DNA from: Bordetella sp. LUAb4
GTDB lineage: Bacteria; Pseudomonadota; Gammaproteobacteria; Burkholderiales; Burkholderiaceae_B
Length of the DNA: 64,000 nucleotides
Reading direction: 5' to 3'
Assembly (NCBI RefSeq): GCF_021325795.1
Contig: NZ_JAHPZX010000001.1
Span: 1 to 64,000, forward strand
The stretch's first letter is position 1. Every line of letters begins with the position of its first letter. Under the pieces are notes generated by a model that had not been told where the DNA came from, did no database searches, and saw only the letters and a list, made by a program, of their open reading frames with translations. Positions 36,067 through 44,744 of this stretch are shown here, piece by piece. A program made the translations under genes and the position numbers.

Positions 36067-36855
36067 ATGACCCAAACCACGCCCTCCCTGATGTCCGGCA
36101 CCCAGCAGCAACAGCTGCCGCCGCGCGCCGCCGAATTCATGGCCACCTCGACCAACAAGTCCTTGATGGACATGTTGTACGACGGTTTCCTGATGCTGTT
36201 CCTGCTCAAGAGCGGACAGGAACCCAAGGATGCCGCCTCGTTTTCCGCGCGAGTGCAGCAGTTCCTGGCGGAGTTCGAACGCAGCGCCAAGAAACAGGAC
36301 CTGCCCGCCGAGGATATCTACGCGACCAAGTACGCATTTTGCGCGGCGGTGGATGAAACCGTGTTGAACTCGAAGTTCACCATTCGGGACAGTTGGATGT
36401 TGCAGCCGCTGCAACTCACCTTGTTCGGTGAGCAACTGGCCGGAGAAAACTTCTTTGCCCGCCTGGAAGACCTGCGCGCGCAGGGCGGCCGCCGCCTGCA
36501 ATCGCTGGAGGTCTATTACATGTGCCTGCTGCTGGGCTTCCAGGGCAAGTACCTGATCGAAGGGCAGGAGAAGCTGGGGTATCTCACCGCCCGCCTGGGC
36601 GATGAGATCGCCTTGCTGCGCGGCAAGCGGTCCGGCTTCGCGCCGCATTGGGCCATTCCCGACAAGATCGCGCATGCGATCAAGCGCGACGTGCCCTTGT
36701 GGACCGTGGGCGCCACGTTCTCCCTGCTGGCGCTGCTGGCGTATTTTGGCTTGAACCACCAATTGGCCAACGACATGCAGTCCGCCATGGCGTCTTACCA
36801 CGACGTGGTCAAGCTGGGACCGCGTGTGGCGCACCTGACGATTTCATTGCCCTGA
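36067..36855 (+). CDS. tssL: T6SS inner-membrane protein TssL (DotU-like, short form)
   Basis: The 262-residue protein has the DotU/TssL cytoplasmic domain (LMDMLYDGFLMLFLLKSG, YATKYAFCAAVDETVLNS, YYMCLLLGFQGKY) and one C-terminal membrane helix at about 220-240 (LWTVGATFSLLALLAYFGL). It lacks the extra peptidoglycan-binding domain seen in longer TssL proteins, so another factor must provide cell-wall anchoring. It lies 21 bases after tssK and 3 bases before vgrG. Confidence 0.92.
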   Translation: MTQTTPSLMSGTQQQQLPPRAAEFMATSTNKSLMDMLYDGFLMLFLLKSGQEPKDAASFSARVQQFLAEFERSAKKQDLPAEDIYATKYAFCAAVDETVLNSKFTIRDSWMLQPLQLTLFGEQLAGENFFARLEDLRAQGGRRLQSLEVYYMCLLLGFQGKYLIEGQEKLGYLTARLGDEIALLRGKRSGFAPHWAIPDKIAHAIKRDVPLWTVGATFSLLALLAYFGLNHQLANDMQSAMASYHDVVKLGPRVAHLTISLP

Positions 36856-36858
36856 ACC

Positions 36859-39648
36859 ATGGACACCACCCTCGCCTACGCCACATTGAACACGGCCCTG
36901 TTGACGCAGGACACCCGCCTGCTGCGCGCCAGCACGCCGTTGGGCAATGCGCTCGTCGCCGAACGCTGCGTCGTGGATGAAGGGGTATCCCGCCTGTTCG
37001 CCGTTACGCTGGATTGCCTGTCGACGTCGACGCAGCTGGACGTGATGCCCATGCTGGGGCGCGAGATCAGCATCGACCTGTTGCTGGCCGACCGCTCGAC
37101 CCGCCGCTGGCACATGATGGTCACCGGCATCGACAACCTGGGCGCGGACGGGGGCCTGGCGCGTTACCGCATCCATGCGGGTCCGTGGCTGCAAGCCCTG
37201 GCCTTGCGGCGCGACAGCTTCATATTCCAGGACAAGACCTCGATCGACATCCTGACGGAAATCTTCGCGGACTATCCGTTGTCGTCCTATGCATTCGAGG
37301 TGAATACGGCCCCGCCCAAGCGCGCGGTGCGCACCCAGTATCGAGAGTCGGACCTGGCGTTCGTCCAGCGCATCCTGGCCGAGGACGGCCTGTCCTTTCG
37401 CTTCGTGCATCAACAAGGCGATAGCGATGGCGGGGGCGAGGCCGCGGACAACGCCGCCGCGCGCCATCGACTGGTGGTCTTCGATGCCGCGGCCACGCTG
37501 CCCGCCAGCGCGGCTTCGCCCATCCGTTTCCATCGCAGCGACGCCACGGAAACCAGCGACACCATCACCCGCTTCCATTCCGCCCTCACCGTGCAGTCCA
37601 ATACCGTGACGCGCAGTGCGTGGGACGACAAGACCCTGCAGGCGCACGCGGCGCAGTTGGCATCCAGCGAGGACGCCGGCAAGCTGCCCAGCCTGGAGGA
37701 CTACGACTACGACGGCCACGGCCGCTATGCCCATGGCGACGACGCCAACCGCGTGGCCGCGCTGCGCCTGCGCGCGCTGGAAGCGCGTCAGGTGCGCTAT
37801 GAAGGCGGCGGCACGGTGCGGCAGTTGAACCCGGGCGATACCTTCGAGATGACCGGCCACGACCGTTACGACGGCTCGAACGGCGGCCAGGCCATCGACG
37901 AACTGGGCCATGAATACACCGTATTGCGCGTCGTCCATGAAGTGGCGAACAACCTGGGCAGCCAGGCCGCCAGCCTGGCGGGTTCGACCGATCTGGAACG
38001 GGGCCGCTATCTGAACCGCTTCGAGGCGCAGCCGCGCGCGGCCGCCGTGCTGCCCGCCTGGCGCGCGCGTCCAACCGCGCCGGAGGCCGCCATCGCGCAG
38101 GTCGTGGCCAGCGATGCGGCGCCGATTTCGTCAGGCCGCGACCTGCGGGTGAAAGTGCAATTCCCCTGGCAGCGCGGCGAAAAGCCGTTGGCCGGGGGAC
38201 TGCCGCAACGCAGCCATGGCGACACCCGCGGCAATGCGCCGGGCAGCGATGCCAGCGGCACCTGGCTGCGTGTGGCCACGGGCCAGGCCGGTCCCAACTG
38301 GGGCGGCCATCATATTCCCCGGTCGGGCACCGAAGTCATCGTCGAATTTCTCGATGGCGACATCGACCAGCCGGTCATCGCGGCGCAGCTGTATAACGAC
38401 AGCGATCTGCCGCCTTACTCGGCCGGCATAGACGGTAACGCCAACCATGGCGGCGTTCTCAGCGGCTGGCACAGCCAGGCCCTGGATGGATCCGGCCACA
38501 ACCAGTGGTTGTTCGACGACACCAGTGGCCAGTTGCGCATGCAGATGGCGACATCGACCGCGGCCAGCCAGCTGAACCTCGGTCACCTGGTGGCGCAAGC
38601 GCCCGCCGACGGCACGCGTGGCGCGTGGCGCGGTAGCGGTTTCGAGCTGCGCAGCGATGCCTGGACCGTGTTGCGCTCCGGCCAGGGCATGCTGCTGTCC
38701 TCCGCGGCGGACGCGCAGGCCACCGCGACGCTGGCCACGCCCAACACCTTGCAGCGCCTGCGCCAGGCGCAGAACATCGCGCAGCGGCTGGATGCCACGG
38801 CGGTCCAACGCAAGGCCCAGGCTTTGCGCGCCAACGAAGGATACGACGAAGCCATCAAGGCGGTGGATCCTGAACAGGAAGGCAAGCTGCCCTCGACGGT
38901 GAATGGCCAGGACGCCAACAAGGCCAGCCTGGAAAGCCGCGACGGCACCGATCCGGTGGATGGCATTGCCGATGCGCGTGTGGTCGTGGATGCGCCAATG
39001 TCGCTGAACCTGGCTACGCCCGCTTCCGCGGTGCTGCATGCGACCGGCGACGTGCATGCTTCGGCGCAAGAAGACGTGCATGTATCGGCGGACAAGACCT
39101 TCGCCATGGTGGCGGGGCAGGCAGTGGGCCTCTATGCCGACCAGGAAGGCGTGCGCGCCATCGCGGCGCAATCTCCCGTGTCCCTGCGGGCCCACACCGA
39201 TGCCCTGGACCTGCTGGCCGACCAAGGCGTGACGGTCACCTCGACCGAAGCGGGCATCGACATCCTGGCGAAGGACAGCGTGACGCTGACCGCCGCCGGC
39301 GCCAGTGTGACCCTGCAGGGCGGCGACATCGTCTTCAAGATGCCCGGGCTGTTTTCCGTGAAGGGCGCGAGCCATAGCTTCGAGGGTCCGGCGTCCGACA
39401 ATGCGCAACTGCCGCAGCTTCCCTCGGCGCGCACCGGCACCTTTACCCAGCAAGTGGTCTACCACGACGCCCTGGGTGAGAAATTCGAGGACATGCCTTT
39501 CACCGTCCAGCACAAGCCGGAAGCGGACACGTGGGTGGGTAACACTCCGCTGGCCGGTTCGACCGAGCGGGTCCACACCGAGGAATCACAGCCGCTGGAA
39601 TATTCGCTGCGTTATGCGAAGTTCAAGTTCGATGATGAGGCGGCGTGA
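36859..39648 (+). CDS. vgrG: T6SS spike protein VgrG (second copy, with C-terminal extension)
   Basis: The 929-residue protein has the VgrG body: GLARYRIHAGPWLQALALRRDSFIFQD, TQYRESDLAFVQRILAEDGLSF, an OB fold (SSGRDLRVKVQFPWQRGEKPL) and DUF2345. After the beta-prism an extension of about 60 residues begins FTQQVVYHDALGEKFEDMPFTV, a beta-sandwich-like add-on common in such VgrGs. No adaptor or effector gene follows: the next gene is a convergent IclR regulator two bases away. It may be the structural spike of the main operon, or serve a distant effector. Confidence 0.9.
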   Translation: MDTTLAYATLNTALLTQDTRLLRASTPLGNALVAERCVVDEGVSRLFAVTLDCLSTSTQLDVMPMLGREISIDLLLADRSTRRWHMMVTGIDNLGADGGLARYRIHAGPWLQALALRRDSFIFQDKTSIDILTEIFADYPLSSYAFEVNTAPPKRAVRTQYRESDLAFVQRILAEDGLSFRFVHQQGDSDGGGEAADNAAARHRLVVFDAAATLPASAASPIRFHRSDATETSDTITRFHSALTVQSNTVTRSAWDDKTLQAHAAQLASSEDAGKLPSLEDYDYDGHGRYAHGDDANRVAALRLRALEARQVRYEGGGTVRQLNPGDTFEMTGHDRYDGSNGGQAIDELGHEYTVLRVVHEVANNLGSQAASLAGSTDLERGRYLNRFEAQPRAAAVLPAWRARPTAPEAAIAQVVASDAAPISSGRDLRVKVQFPWQRGEKPLAGGLPQRSHGDTRGNAPGSDASGTWLRVATGQAGPNWGGHHIPRSGTEVIVEFLDGDIDQPVIAAQLYNDSDLPPYSAGIDGNANHGGVLSGWHSQALDGSGHNQWLFDDTSGQLRMQMATSTAASQLNLGHLVAQAPADGTRGAWRGSGFELRSDAWTVLRSGQGMLLSSAADAQATATLATPNTLQRLRQAQNIAQRLDATAVQRKAQALRANEGYDEAIKAVDPEQEGKLPSTVNGQDANKASLESRDGTDPVDGIADARVVVDAPMSLNLATPASAVLHATGDVHASAQEDVHVSADKTFAMVAGQAVGLYADQEGVRAIAAQSPVSLRAHTDALDLLADQGVTVTSTEAGIDILAKDSVTLTAAGASVTLQGGDIVFKMPGLFSVKGASHSFEGPASDNAQLPQLPSARTGTFTQQVVYHDALGEKFEDMPFTVQHKPEADTWVGNTPLAGSTERVHTEESQPLEYSLRYAKFKFDDEAA

Positions 39649-39649
39649 A

Positions 39650-40453
39650 CTAGCGCGCCCGGATAGCCAGCGTCGCGATTGCCTGTTCAATTCTGGCGGC
39701 TTCCTCTTTCAAGGATGCCGCCATGTCCTGTTCGCGCGTGACGATGCGGGACACCAGGCTGGGCATGCTTAGCGCACCCACCGGCCAACCGGTGGCGTCG
39801 CGCACGGGGACGGCGATGCCGCCCATCTCAGGAACTACGGCGTGCAGCAACGTGGCGTAGCCATGGGTTTGCGCGAAGGTGACGCGCTCATCCAGCACGT
39901 CCGGCGTGATCTCGGGAAACTGTTCCAGAGGTCCGGTGATACGCTGGAAAGCCGCGCGGCGGGCTTCCTCCGGCAAGGCGGACAAGACGGCGATGCCGCT
40001 CGAACCCGCCCCCAGGCTGCGGCGGCTGCCCACCTGCTGGTAATTGGCCTGGATGGGGTAAGCGCCGGTCTGCAGATCCACGCACACCAGCTCGACATTG
40101 GACAATACCGAAAAAATCGACGTGTCGCCCCAGCGGCTGGACAGATGCATCAAGGCCGGACGTACGATGGCGCGCCAATCCACCAGTTCGCGCGCCGCGA
40201 GGCCCAGGCGGGCGATCTCGGGACCCAGGGCGTACTGGCGGGTATCGGGATCACGGCGCAGCAGACCCTCTTTTTCCAGGATGCCTATCAGGCGCAGCGC
40301 GGTCGTCTTGTGCAAGCCGCAGTGACGGGCGATGTCCGTCAGCCGCTTGTCCTCCAGGCCCGCCACGGCCTTGAGGATCCAGATGGCACGCTCCACGGGG
40401 CTGACGGCGACGTTATCGTCTTGCGTGGTCGCACTGAGGTCGGATGACGTCAT
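39650..40453 (-). CDS. IclR family transcriptional regulator
   Basis: The 267-residue protein has an N-terminal winged helix-turn-helix (LTDIARHCGLHKTTALRLIGILEKEGLL at about 38-65) and a C-terminal IclR effector domain (GSRRSLGAGSSGIAVLSALP, GGIAVPVRDATGWPVGALS). IclR proteins sense small carboxylates. It lies downstream of and in line with the carboxylate operon, so it is the likely regulator of it. Its 3' end abuts the vgrG stop with one base between. Confidence 0.85.
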   Translation of the reverse strand: MTSSDLSATTQDDNVAVSPVERAIWILKAVAGLEDKRLTDIARHCGLHKTTALRLIGILEKEGLLRRDPDTRQYALGPEIARLGLAARELVDWRAIVRPALMHLSSRWGDTSIFSVLSNVELVCVDLQTGAYPIQANYQQVGSRRSLGAGSSGIAVLSALPEEARRAAFQRITGPLEQFPEITPDVLDERVTFAQTHGYATLLHAVVPEMGGIAVPVRDATGWPVGALSMPSLVSRIVTREQDMAASLKEEAARIEQAIATLAIRAR

Positions 40454-40545
40454 GGAATAAACCGCAAAGCGGCGCAGATGAAGGCTGGCGAAGCAGTATA
40501 GCGGGGGAAAGCGGCGCTGCCGCTGCGCGACGGCAGCGGCGACCG

Positions 40546-40572
40546 AGCAGCAGCAGCAGCAGCAGCAGCAGC
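40546..40572. repeat. (AGC)9 trinucleotide repeat
   Basis: Nine perfect AGC units (27 bases) lie in the 140-base gap between the IclR gene and the Bug receptor gene. Perfect trinucleotide runs of this length are uncommon in bacteria and can change length by slippage. It is outside any supported coding frame, between the Bug stop and the IclR start on the minus strand. Confidence 0.9.
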
Positions 40573-40593
40573 GTCTACACGCCGCGGCGCGGA

Positions 40594-41571
40594 TCAGTCC
40601 AGCTTGGCGCCCGACTGGCGCACGATGTCGCCGAACTTGCGTTCCTCGTCCACTTCGAACTTGGCGAAGGCTTCGGGCGTACTGCCCACCGGCTCGGCGC
40701 CCAAGGTGTCCAGGCGCTCACGATACTTGGGATCTTTCACCATCTCGGCCATCATCTTCGAGACCTGGTTCGCCAGATCAGCCGGTAGGCCCTTGGGCCC
40801 CCAGATGCCGTACCACGTGGTGATCTCATATCCTTTGACGCCCCCTTCCGCCACCGTGGGTACGTCAGGCAGGGACGGGATGCGTTTGCTGGTGGTGACC
40901 GCCAGCGCCTTGAGCGAACCGTTCTTGATGTGCGGCATGCTGGACGGCAGGGAATCGAACATCAGATCGACGTGTCCGCCGATCAGGTCGGTCAAGGCAG
41001 GCGCGCTGCCCTTGTACGGAATGTGCTGCATCTTCACGTCGGCCAGCAGGTCGAACGCTTCGCCCGCCAGATGAGGCGCGGCGCCGTTGCCGGAGGAGGC
41101 AAAGCGGAAACGGCCCGGGCTGGCCTTGGCGGCATCCACCAGCATCGCCACCGACTGCACCGGCTGCTTCGGGCTCATCACCAGCACCAGCGGCACCAGC
41201 GCGATCTGGCTGATGGGCGTGAAGTCCTTGATCGGATCGATGGGCACCTGTTTGTACAGGCTGGGATAGATCACGTGGATGGAAGCGTTTACCAGCAGGG
41301 TATAGCCATCGGCCGATGCGCGCGCCACCGTCTCGGCGCCTATCATGCCGCTGGCGCCGGCGCGGTTCTCCACGATGAAGGTCTGGCCCGTCTTCTCCGT
41401 CATGTATTGCGCGGCCATGCGGCCCAGGATATCGGTCGGGCCGCCGGGGGGATACGGCACGATCAAACGTACCGGCTTATCCGGATAGGCGCTGTGCGCG
41501 GGGGCAACCGCGACCGATAAGGCCAACGCCGTGAAGGCGGTGAACAGGACGTGTCTCCAAGCGTTTTTCAT
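40594..41571 (-). CDS. Bug-family periplasmic solute receptor
   Basis: The 325-residue protein has a signal peptide ending AHSA and the Bug core: PVRLIVPYPPGGPTDILGRMAAQ, VENRAGASGMIGAE, PYKGSAPALTDLIGGHVDLMFD. It is in line with the carboxylase/lyase operon. Together with the CoA-transferases this points to import of a free carboxylic acid. No tctAB genes are adjacent. The start is followed directly by a basic signal peptide and is well placed. Confidence 0.87.
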   Translation of the reverse strand: MKNAWRHVLFTAFTALALSVAVAPAHSAYPDKPVRLIVPYPPGGPTDILGRMAAQYMTEKTGQTFIVENRAGASGMIGAETVARASADGYTLLVNASIHVIYPSLYKQVPIDPIKDFTPISQIALVPLVLVMSPKQPVQSVAMLVDAAKASPGRFRFASSGNGAAPHLAGEAFDLLADVKMQHIPYKGSAPALTDLIGGHVDLMFDSLPSSMPHIKNGSLKALAVTTSKRIPSLPDVPTVAEGGVKGYEITTWYGIWGPKGLPADLANQVSKMMAEMVKDPKYRERLDTLGAEPVGSTPEAFAKFEVDEERKFGDIVRQSGAKLD

Positions 41572-41583
41572 TTTTTATTTCCT

Positions 41584-41595
41584 ATTTCCTGAAAT
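41584..41595. promoter_or_regulatory. ATTTC-CT-GAAAT palindrome before the Bug gene
   Basis: ATTTCCTGAAAT at 41584-41595 is an inverted repeat (5-bp arms, two bases between) just 13 bases upstream of the Bug receptor start. Its TTTC/GAAA half sites resemble those of the GTTTC/GAAAC element upstream of the carboxylase gene, so both may bind the neighbouring IclR protein. This is inferred from symmetry only. Confidence 0.35.
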
Positions 41596-41690
41596 GATGG
41601 AAGTGGATGTACAGCAAGGTTTACGGCAATATTTACGGCAAGACGCACGGGAAATTCACTGCAAGTTTCAATGCAGGATCAATGCAAGAT

Positions 41691-42635
41691 TCACAGCGGA
41701 CGCAGCGGGTTCGCCCCCGTATGCGTGACATGCCCGCCCAGCTTGCGTTCCAGGACGGTTTCGCAATGGCGGCCGGTTTCCAGCAGCGCGGGCAGATCGA
41801 TGCCGGTGCGTACGCCCATGGCTTCGAACAGATCCACCAGGTCTTCGGTGCAGGCATTGCCGGTGTAGCCGCCGCCGTACTGCACTTTGGCCGGATGGCC
41901 ACCGACGCCGCCGATAGCCGCGTCGAAATAGCGGACATCCGCCTCCAGCGCCGCGACGCAATTGGCCAATGCCGTGCCGCGCGAGTCATGGAAATGTGCG
42001 ATCAGGTTGGCGTCGGGCAGTTCCGCCCGCAGAGCCCGGAACAGGCCGCGCACGGTGTGCGGCGTGGCCATGCCCGTCGTATCGCCCAAGGTGATGTACT
42101 GGACGCCGTACTCCCGGAAGCGGATGGCGTCCTCGATCACGCGCCCGGCATCGACCGCTTGCTCGAAGGGGCAGCCGAACGCCACTGAAATCGTGCCAAC
42201 CAGGCGGAAACGGCCGGCGGCCAGCTCCGCCATCTCGCGCACGTTTTCCCACTGGTCCGCGCGCGAGCGCTTCAAATTACGCTGTGAATGCGACTCGCTG
42301 GCCGATACCAGCATGCTGATCTCGGTGGCGCCGCGCCCGGCTTGCAGATCGGCCAATGCGCGCTGGACCGCGCGCGGATTGGGACAGGTCGCTTTGTAGT
42401 GCACATCCTGAAGCCGCTCGATGCCGGCCAGCACTTCGCTGGCATCGCCAAACTGCGGAATCACCGCGGGATTCGAATAGGAGGTGGCCTCGATGCGCTG
42501 GAACCCAAGCGCGGAGAAGCGATCGACCAGATCTATCTTGACCTCGGCGGGCAGCATGATGGTCTCGTGCTGCAAGCCGTCACGACAGAAACATTCGCAG
42601 ATCACGACATCGGTATTGGCGGCGGGGTCTTGCAT
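41691..42635 (-). CDS. HMG-CoA-lyase family enzyme with altered active site
   Basis: The 314-residue TIM-barrel enzyme carries the family's CRDGLQHE (17-24, R18/D19), the HFHD metal site (H214/H216/D217) and TGN (N260). The catalytic glycine loop reads GGVGGHPAK (242-250): HMG-CoA lyases have GGCP here, so the catalytic Cys is replaced by His247. The ATG at 42635 starts in line with relatives. Cleavage of a 3-hydroxy-3-methylglutaryl-type CoA ester to acetyl-CoA and a keto acid is the family reaction, but the substitution makes a different substrate or mechanism likely. Confidence 0.75.
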   Translation of the reverse strand: MQDPAANTDVVICECFCRDGLQHETIMLPAEVKIDLVDRFSALGFQRIEATSYSNPAVIPQFGDASEVLAGIERLQDVHYKATCPNPRAVQRALADLQAGRGATEISMLVSASESHSQRNLKRSRADQWENVREMAELAAGRFRLVGTISVAFGCPFEQAVDAGRVIEDAIRFREYGVQYITLGDTTGMATPHTVRGLFRALRAELPDANLIAHFHDSRGTALANCVAALEADVRYFDAAIGGVGGHPAKVQYGGGYTGNACTEDLVDLFEAMGVRTGIDLPALLETGRHCETVLERKLGGHVTHTGANPLRPL

Positions 42636-42718
42636 GGCGGCATCTCTGTTGGATTGCGGGTTTGATATGGATTCGATTGCGCTTCGATCGCCGGGGCTTG
42701 CGGATTCAAATACAGCGC

Positions 42719-43480
42719 TCACGCCTTCGCGTGGGCATGGCGGCGCATCGCGATATTCAGTTCGCGACCGGCCGCCAGCCCCTCTGGAAATGTCAGATCG
42801 AGCGTGCGGTAGAACAATTGCTTGGTCGACGACAAGGCATAAGGCGCATACGTCGCCCAGCGCCGGCCGATGTCGAAAGCGGCTGACAGCGTCGCCTCGG
42901 GCGTGTCCGCCGACGCATTGGCCAGCCCCCACTGGTACAACTCAGCGCCATTGAGCACGCGGCCAGTGGATACCAACTCGAAGGCTCGCTTGGGACCAAG
43001 ATTGCGGGTCAGATTGGCCATGACGATGGCCGGGCAGATCCCATGCGTGATTTCGGGATAACCCAGGCGCGTCGCCTGCGCCGCCACCACCATGTCGCAG
43101 GACAGGGCCAGGCCGGCACCGCCGCCCAGGGCATTGCCCCACACAGCGGCCACCACGGGCTTGCTCAAGGTCGCAAAAACGGCATGCAGTTCGGCGGTCA
43201 ATGCCCCGCGCGCCCGCGCTTGCTCGGCGTCCTGGCCGAAGCCCGCGAATTCCGTCGTATCGGCGCCCGCGCAAAAGGATTTGCCCGATCCGGACAGGAC
43301 GATCGCCCGGCAATCCTGGTCGCTGTCGGCGTCGCGCACGGCTTGCAGCAGGCCGCTCGTCAACGCGGTGTTCAAAGCGTTATGCCGCTCCGGCCGTTGC
43401 AGGGTCAGGATGCGTACCGCGTCCTGCGTCTCGATCCTCAGGACATCCATGGCTATCCCGGCTTTGTTTTCTTGATCCAT
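42719..43480 (-). CDS. Enoyl-CoA hydratase/isomerase family protein
   Basis: The 253-residue crotonase has RPERHNALN near the start, the oxyanion loop SGSGKSFCAGADTTEF and NALGGGAGLALSCD, and a glutamate in LGYPEITHGI where a catalytic acid is expected. In leucine-type pathways this step is methylglutaconyl-CoA hydration, between carboxylase and lyase. ATG 43480 is used, with an in-frame ATG at 43450 also possible. It lies between the second CoA-transferase and the lyase gene. Confidence 0.82.
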   Translation of the reverse strand: MDQENKAGIAMDVLRIETQDAVRILTLQRPERHNALNTALTSGLLQAVRDADSDQDCRAIVLSGSGKSFCAGADTTEFAGFGQDAEQARARGALTAELHAVFATLSKPVVAAVWGNALGGGAGLALSCDMVVAAQATRLGYPEITHGICPAIVMANLTRNLGPKRAFELVSTGRVLNGAELYQWGLANASADTPEATLSAAFDIGRRWATYAPYALSSTKQLFYRTLDLTFPEGLAAGRELNIAMRRHAHAKA

Positions 43481-43517
43481 GTTTCGCCTTTTCCGTGGTT
43501 CTTCAGGTCGACCGCCC

Positions 43518-44744
43518 CTAGCCGCGTGCCTGCCGCGCGGCAATATCGTCGTGGGTGTAAACCACCCCTGCCGCGCGCAACTCCGCCACGCGCGCGGGCA
43601 AGATCCCGGCATCCACGAGTATCTGCTCGGTGTGCTCGCCCAACACGGGCGCGGACGGCACGGTTGCACACGGCGGGCCGGGCAGGCGCGCATAGGGCAG
43701 CTTGCCGTAAGGCCCCTGCTCGATGTCCGCGAAGACGCCCTGCGCGCGGGCCTGTGGGTCCGCCATGAAACCGGCGTAGTCCAGGACCGGGGCACACAGG
43801 ACATCTTCCGCGCGGAATCGCGCCACCCAATTGCCGGAGCCGTCGTCCAGCAGCAGGGCCTGGATGCGCGCGTTGATTTCATCGGCGTGCGCCAGGCGAT
43901 CCGCGTTGCTGCGATAACGGGGATCATCGATCCACGCCGGCTGTCCCAGTGCGCGTGCCAGCCCATGGAACATCTTGTCGCGCAAGGCCGTCAGGTTCAC
44001 CAGGCCATCGCGGGTGCGGAAGGTGCCGGAAGGCACCGTTACCGGCGGCTTGCGCGCGGCGCCGGCGTGCATGGCCGCATCCAGGATAGGGATGCCCTGC
44101 AACGCGGCGGCGCTCTGCATCAGGGTGACCGGCAGGAAGCCGCCCTTGCCCGTGCGCGCCTGCCGCAGCAATCCTGCCGTCATGCCTTGCGCGGCGTACA
44201 AGCCGGCCGTCATGTCCACCGCCATCATGCCGATCCGGCGGGGCTGATCCGCGGCGTCCCGGTTCATCACCATCATGCCCGTCAGCGCCTGCACCACGGA
44301 GTCCGCGCAGGGCAGGTCGCGATACGGTCCGCTGTCGCCGAAGCCCGTCAGGGACACATACAGCAAACGGGGATGGCGCTTGGCCAGTGTCGCGTAATCC
44401 AGCCCCAGGCGTCCGATCACACCGGGCCGGAAGCTTTCGATCATCACGTCGGCGCCCTCGACCAAGCTGGCCAGCAGCTCGGCTCCCTCCGGCTTGCGCG
44501 CATCCACGCAGACGGATTGCTTGCTGGGATTGCAGGCGATGCTCAACGCCGTCAGCCCCTGCTTGCCGCCGCCCATCAGGCGCGACCAGTCGCCCTCCGG
44601 CGGTTCGACCTTGATCACTTGCGCGCCCTGCATGGCCAGGATGGCCGCGGCGTAAGGCCCGGCGATGCCTTGGCTGAGGTCGAGTATCTTGATGCCGGCC
44701 AGCGGCCCGGGTTCGACGATACCGTCGCTAGGCGCCGCGGTCAT
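43518..44744 (-). CDS. Class III (CaiB/FRC-type) CoA-transferase, second copy
   Basis: The 408-residue protein has the family's GIKILDLSQGIAGPYAAAILAMQGAQVIKVEPPEGDWSR and VMIESFRPGVIGRLGLDYATL. Class III CoA-transferases move CoA between carboxylates without ATP. Its ATG overlaps the stop of the first CoA-transferase (ATGA). The partner pair differs in sequence, so they may use different donors or acceptors, or form a heteromer. Confidence 0.83.
   Translation of the reverse strand: MTAAPSDGIVEPGPLAGIKILDLSQGIAGPYAAAILAMQGAQVIKVEPPEGDWSRLMGGGKQGLTALSIACNPSKQSVCVDARKPEGAELLASLVEGADVMIESFRPGVIGRLGLDYATLAKRHPRLLYVSLTGFGDSGPYRDLPCADSVVQALTGMMVMNRDAADQPRRIGMMAVDMTAGLYAAQGMTAGLLRQARTGKGGFLPVTLMQSAAALQGIPILDAAMHAGAARKPPVTVPSGTFRTRDGLVNLTALRDKMFHGLARALGQPAWIDDPRYRSNADRLAHADEINARIQALLLDDGSGNWVARFRAEDVLCAPVLDYAGFMADPQARAQGVFADIEQGPYGKLPYARLPGPPCATVPSAPVLGEHTEQILVDAGILPARVAELRAAGVVYTHDDIAARQARG

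Noticed and set aside
34708-36834. Minus-strand frame opposite tssK and tssL
   Set aside because: tssK and tssL are unmistakable on the plus strand; the antisense frame has no recognisable domain.
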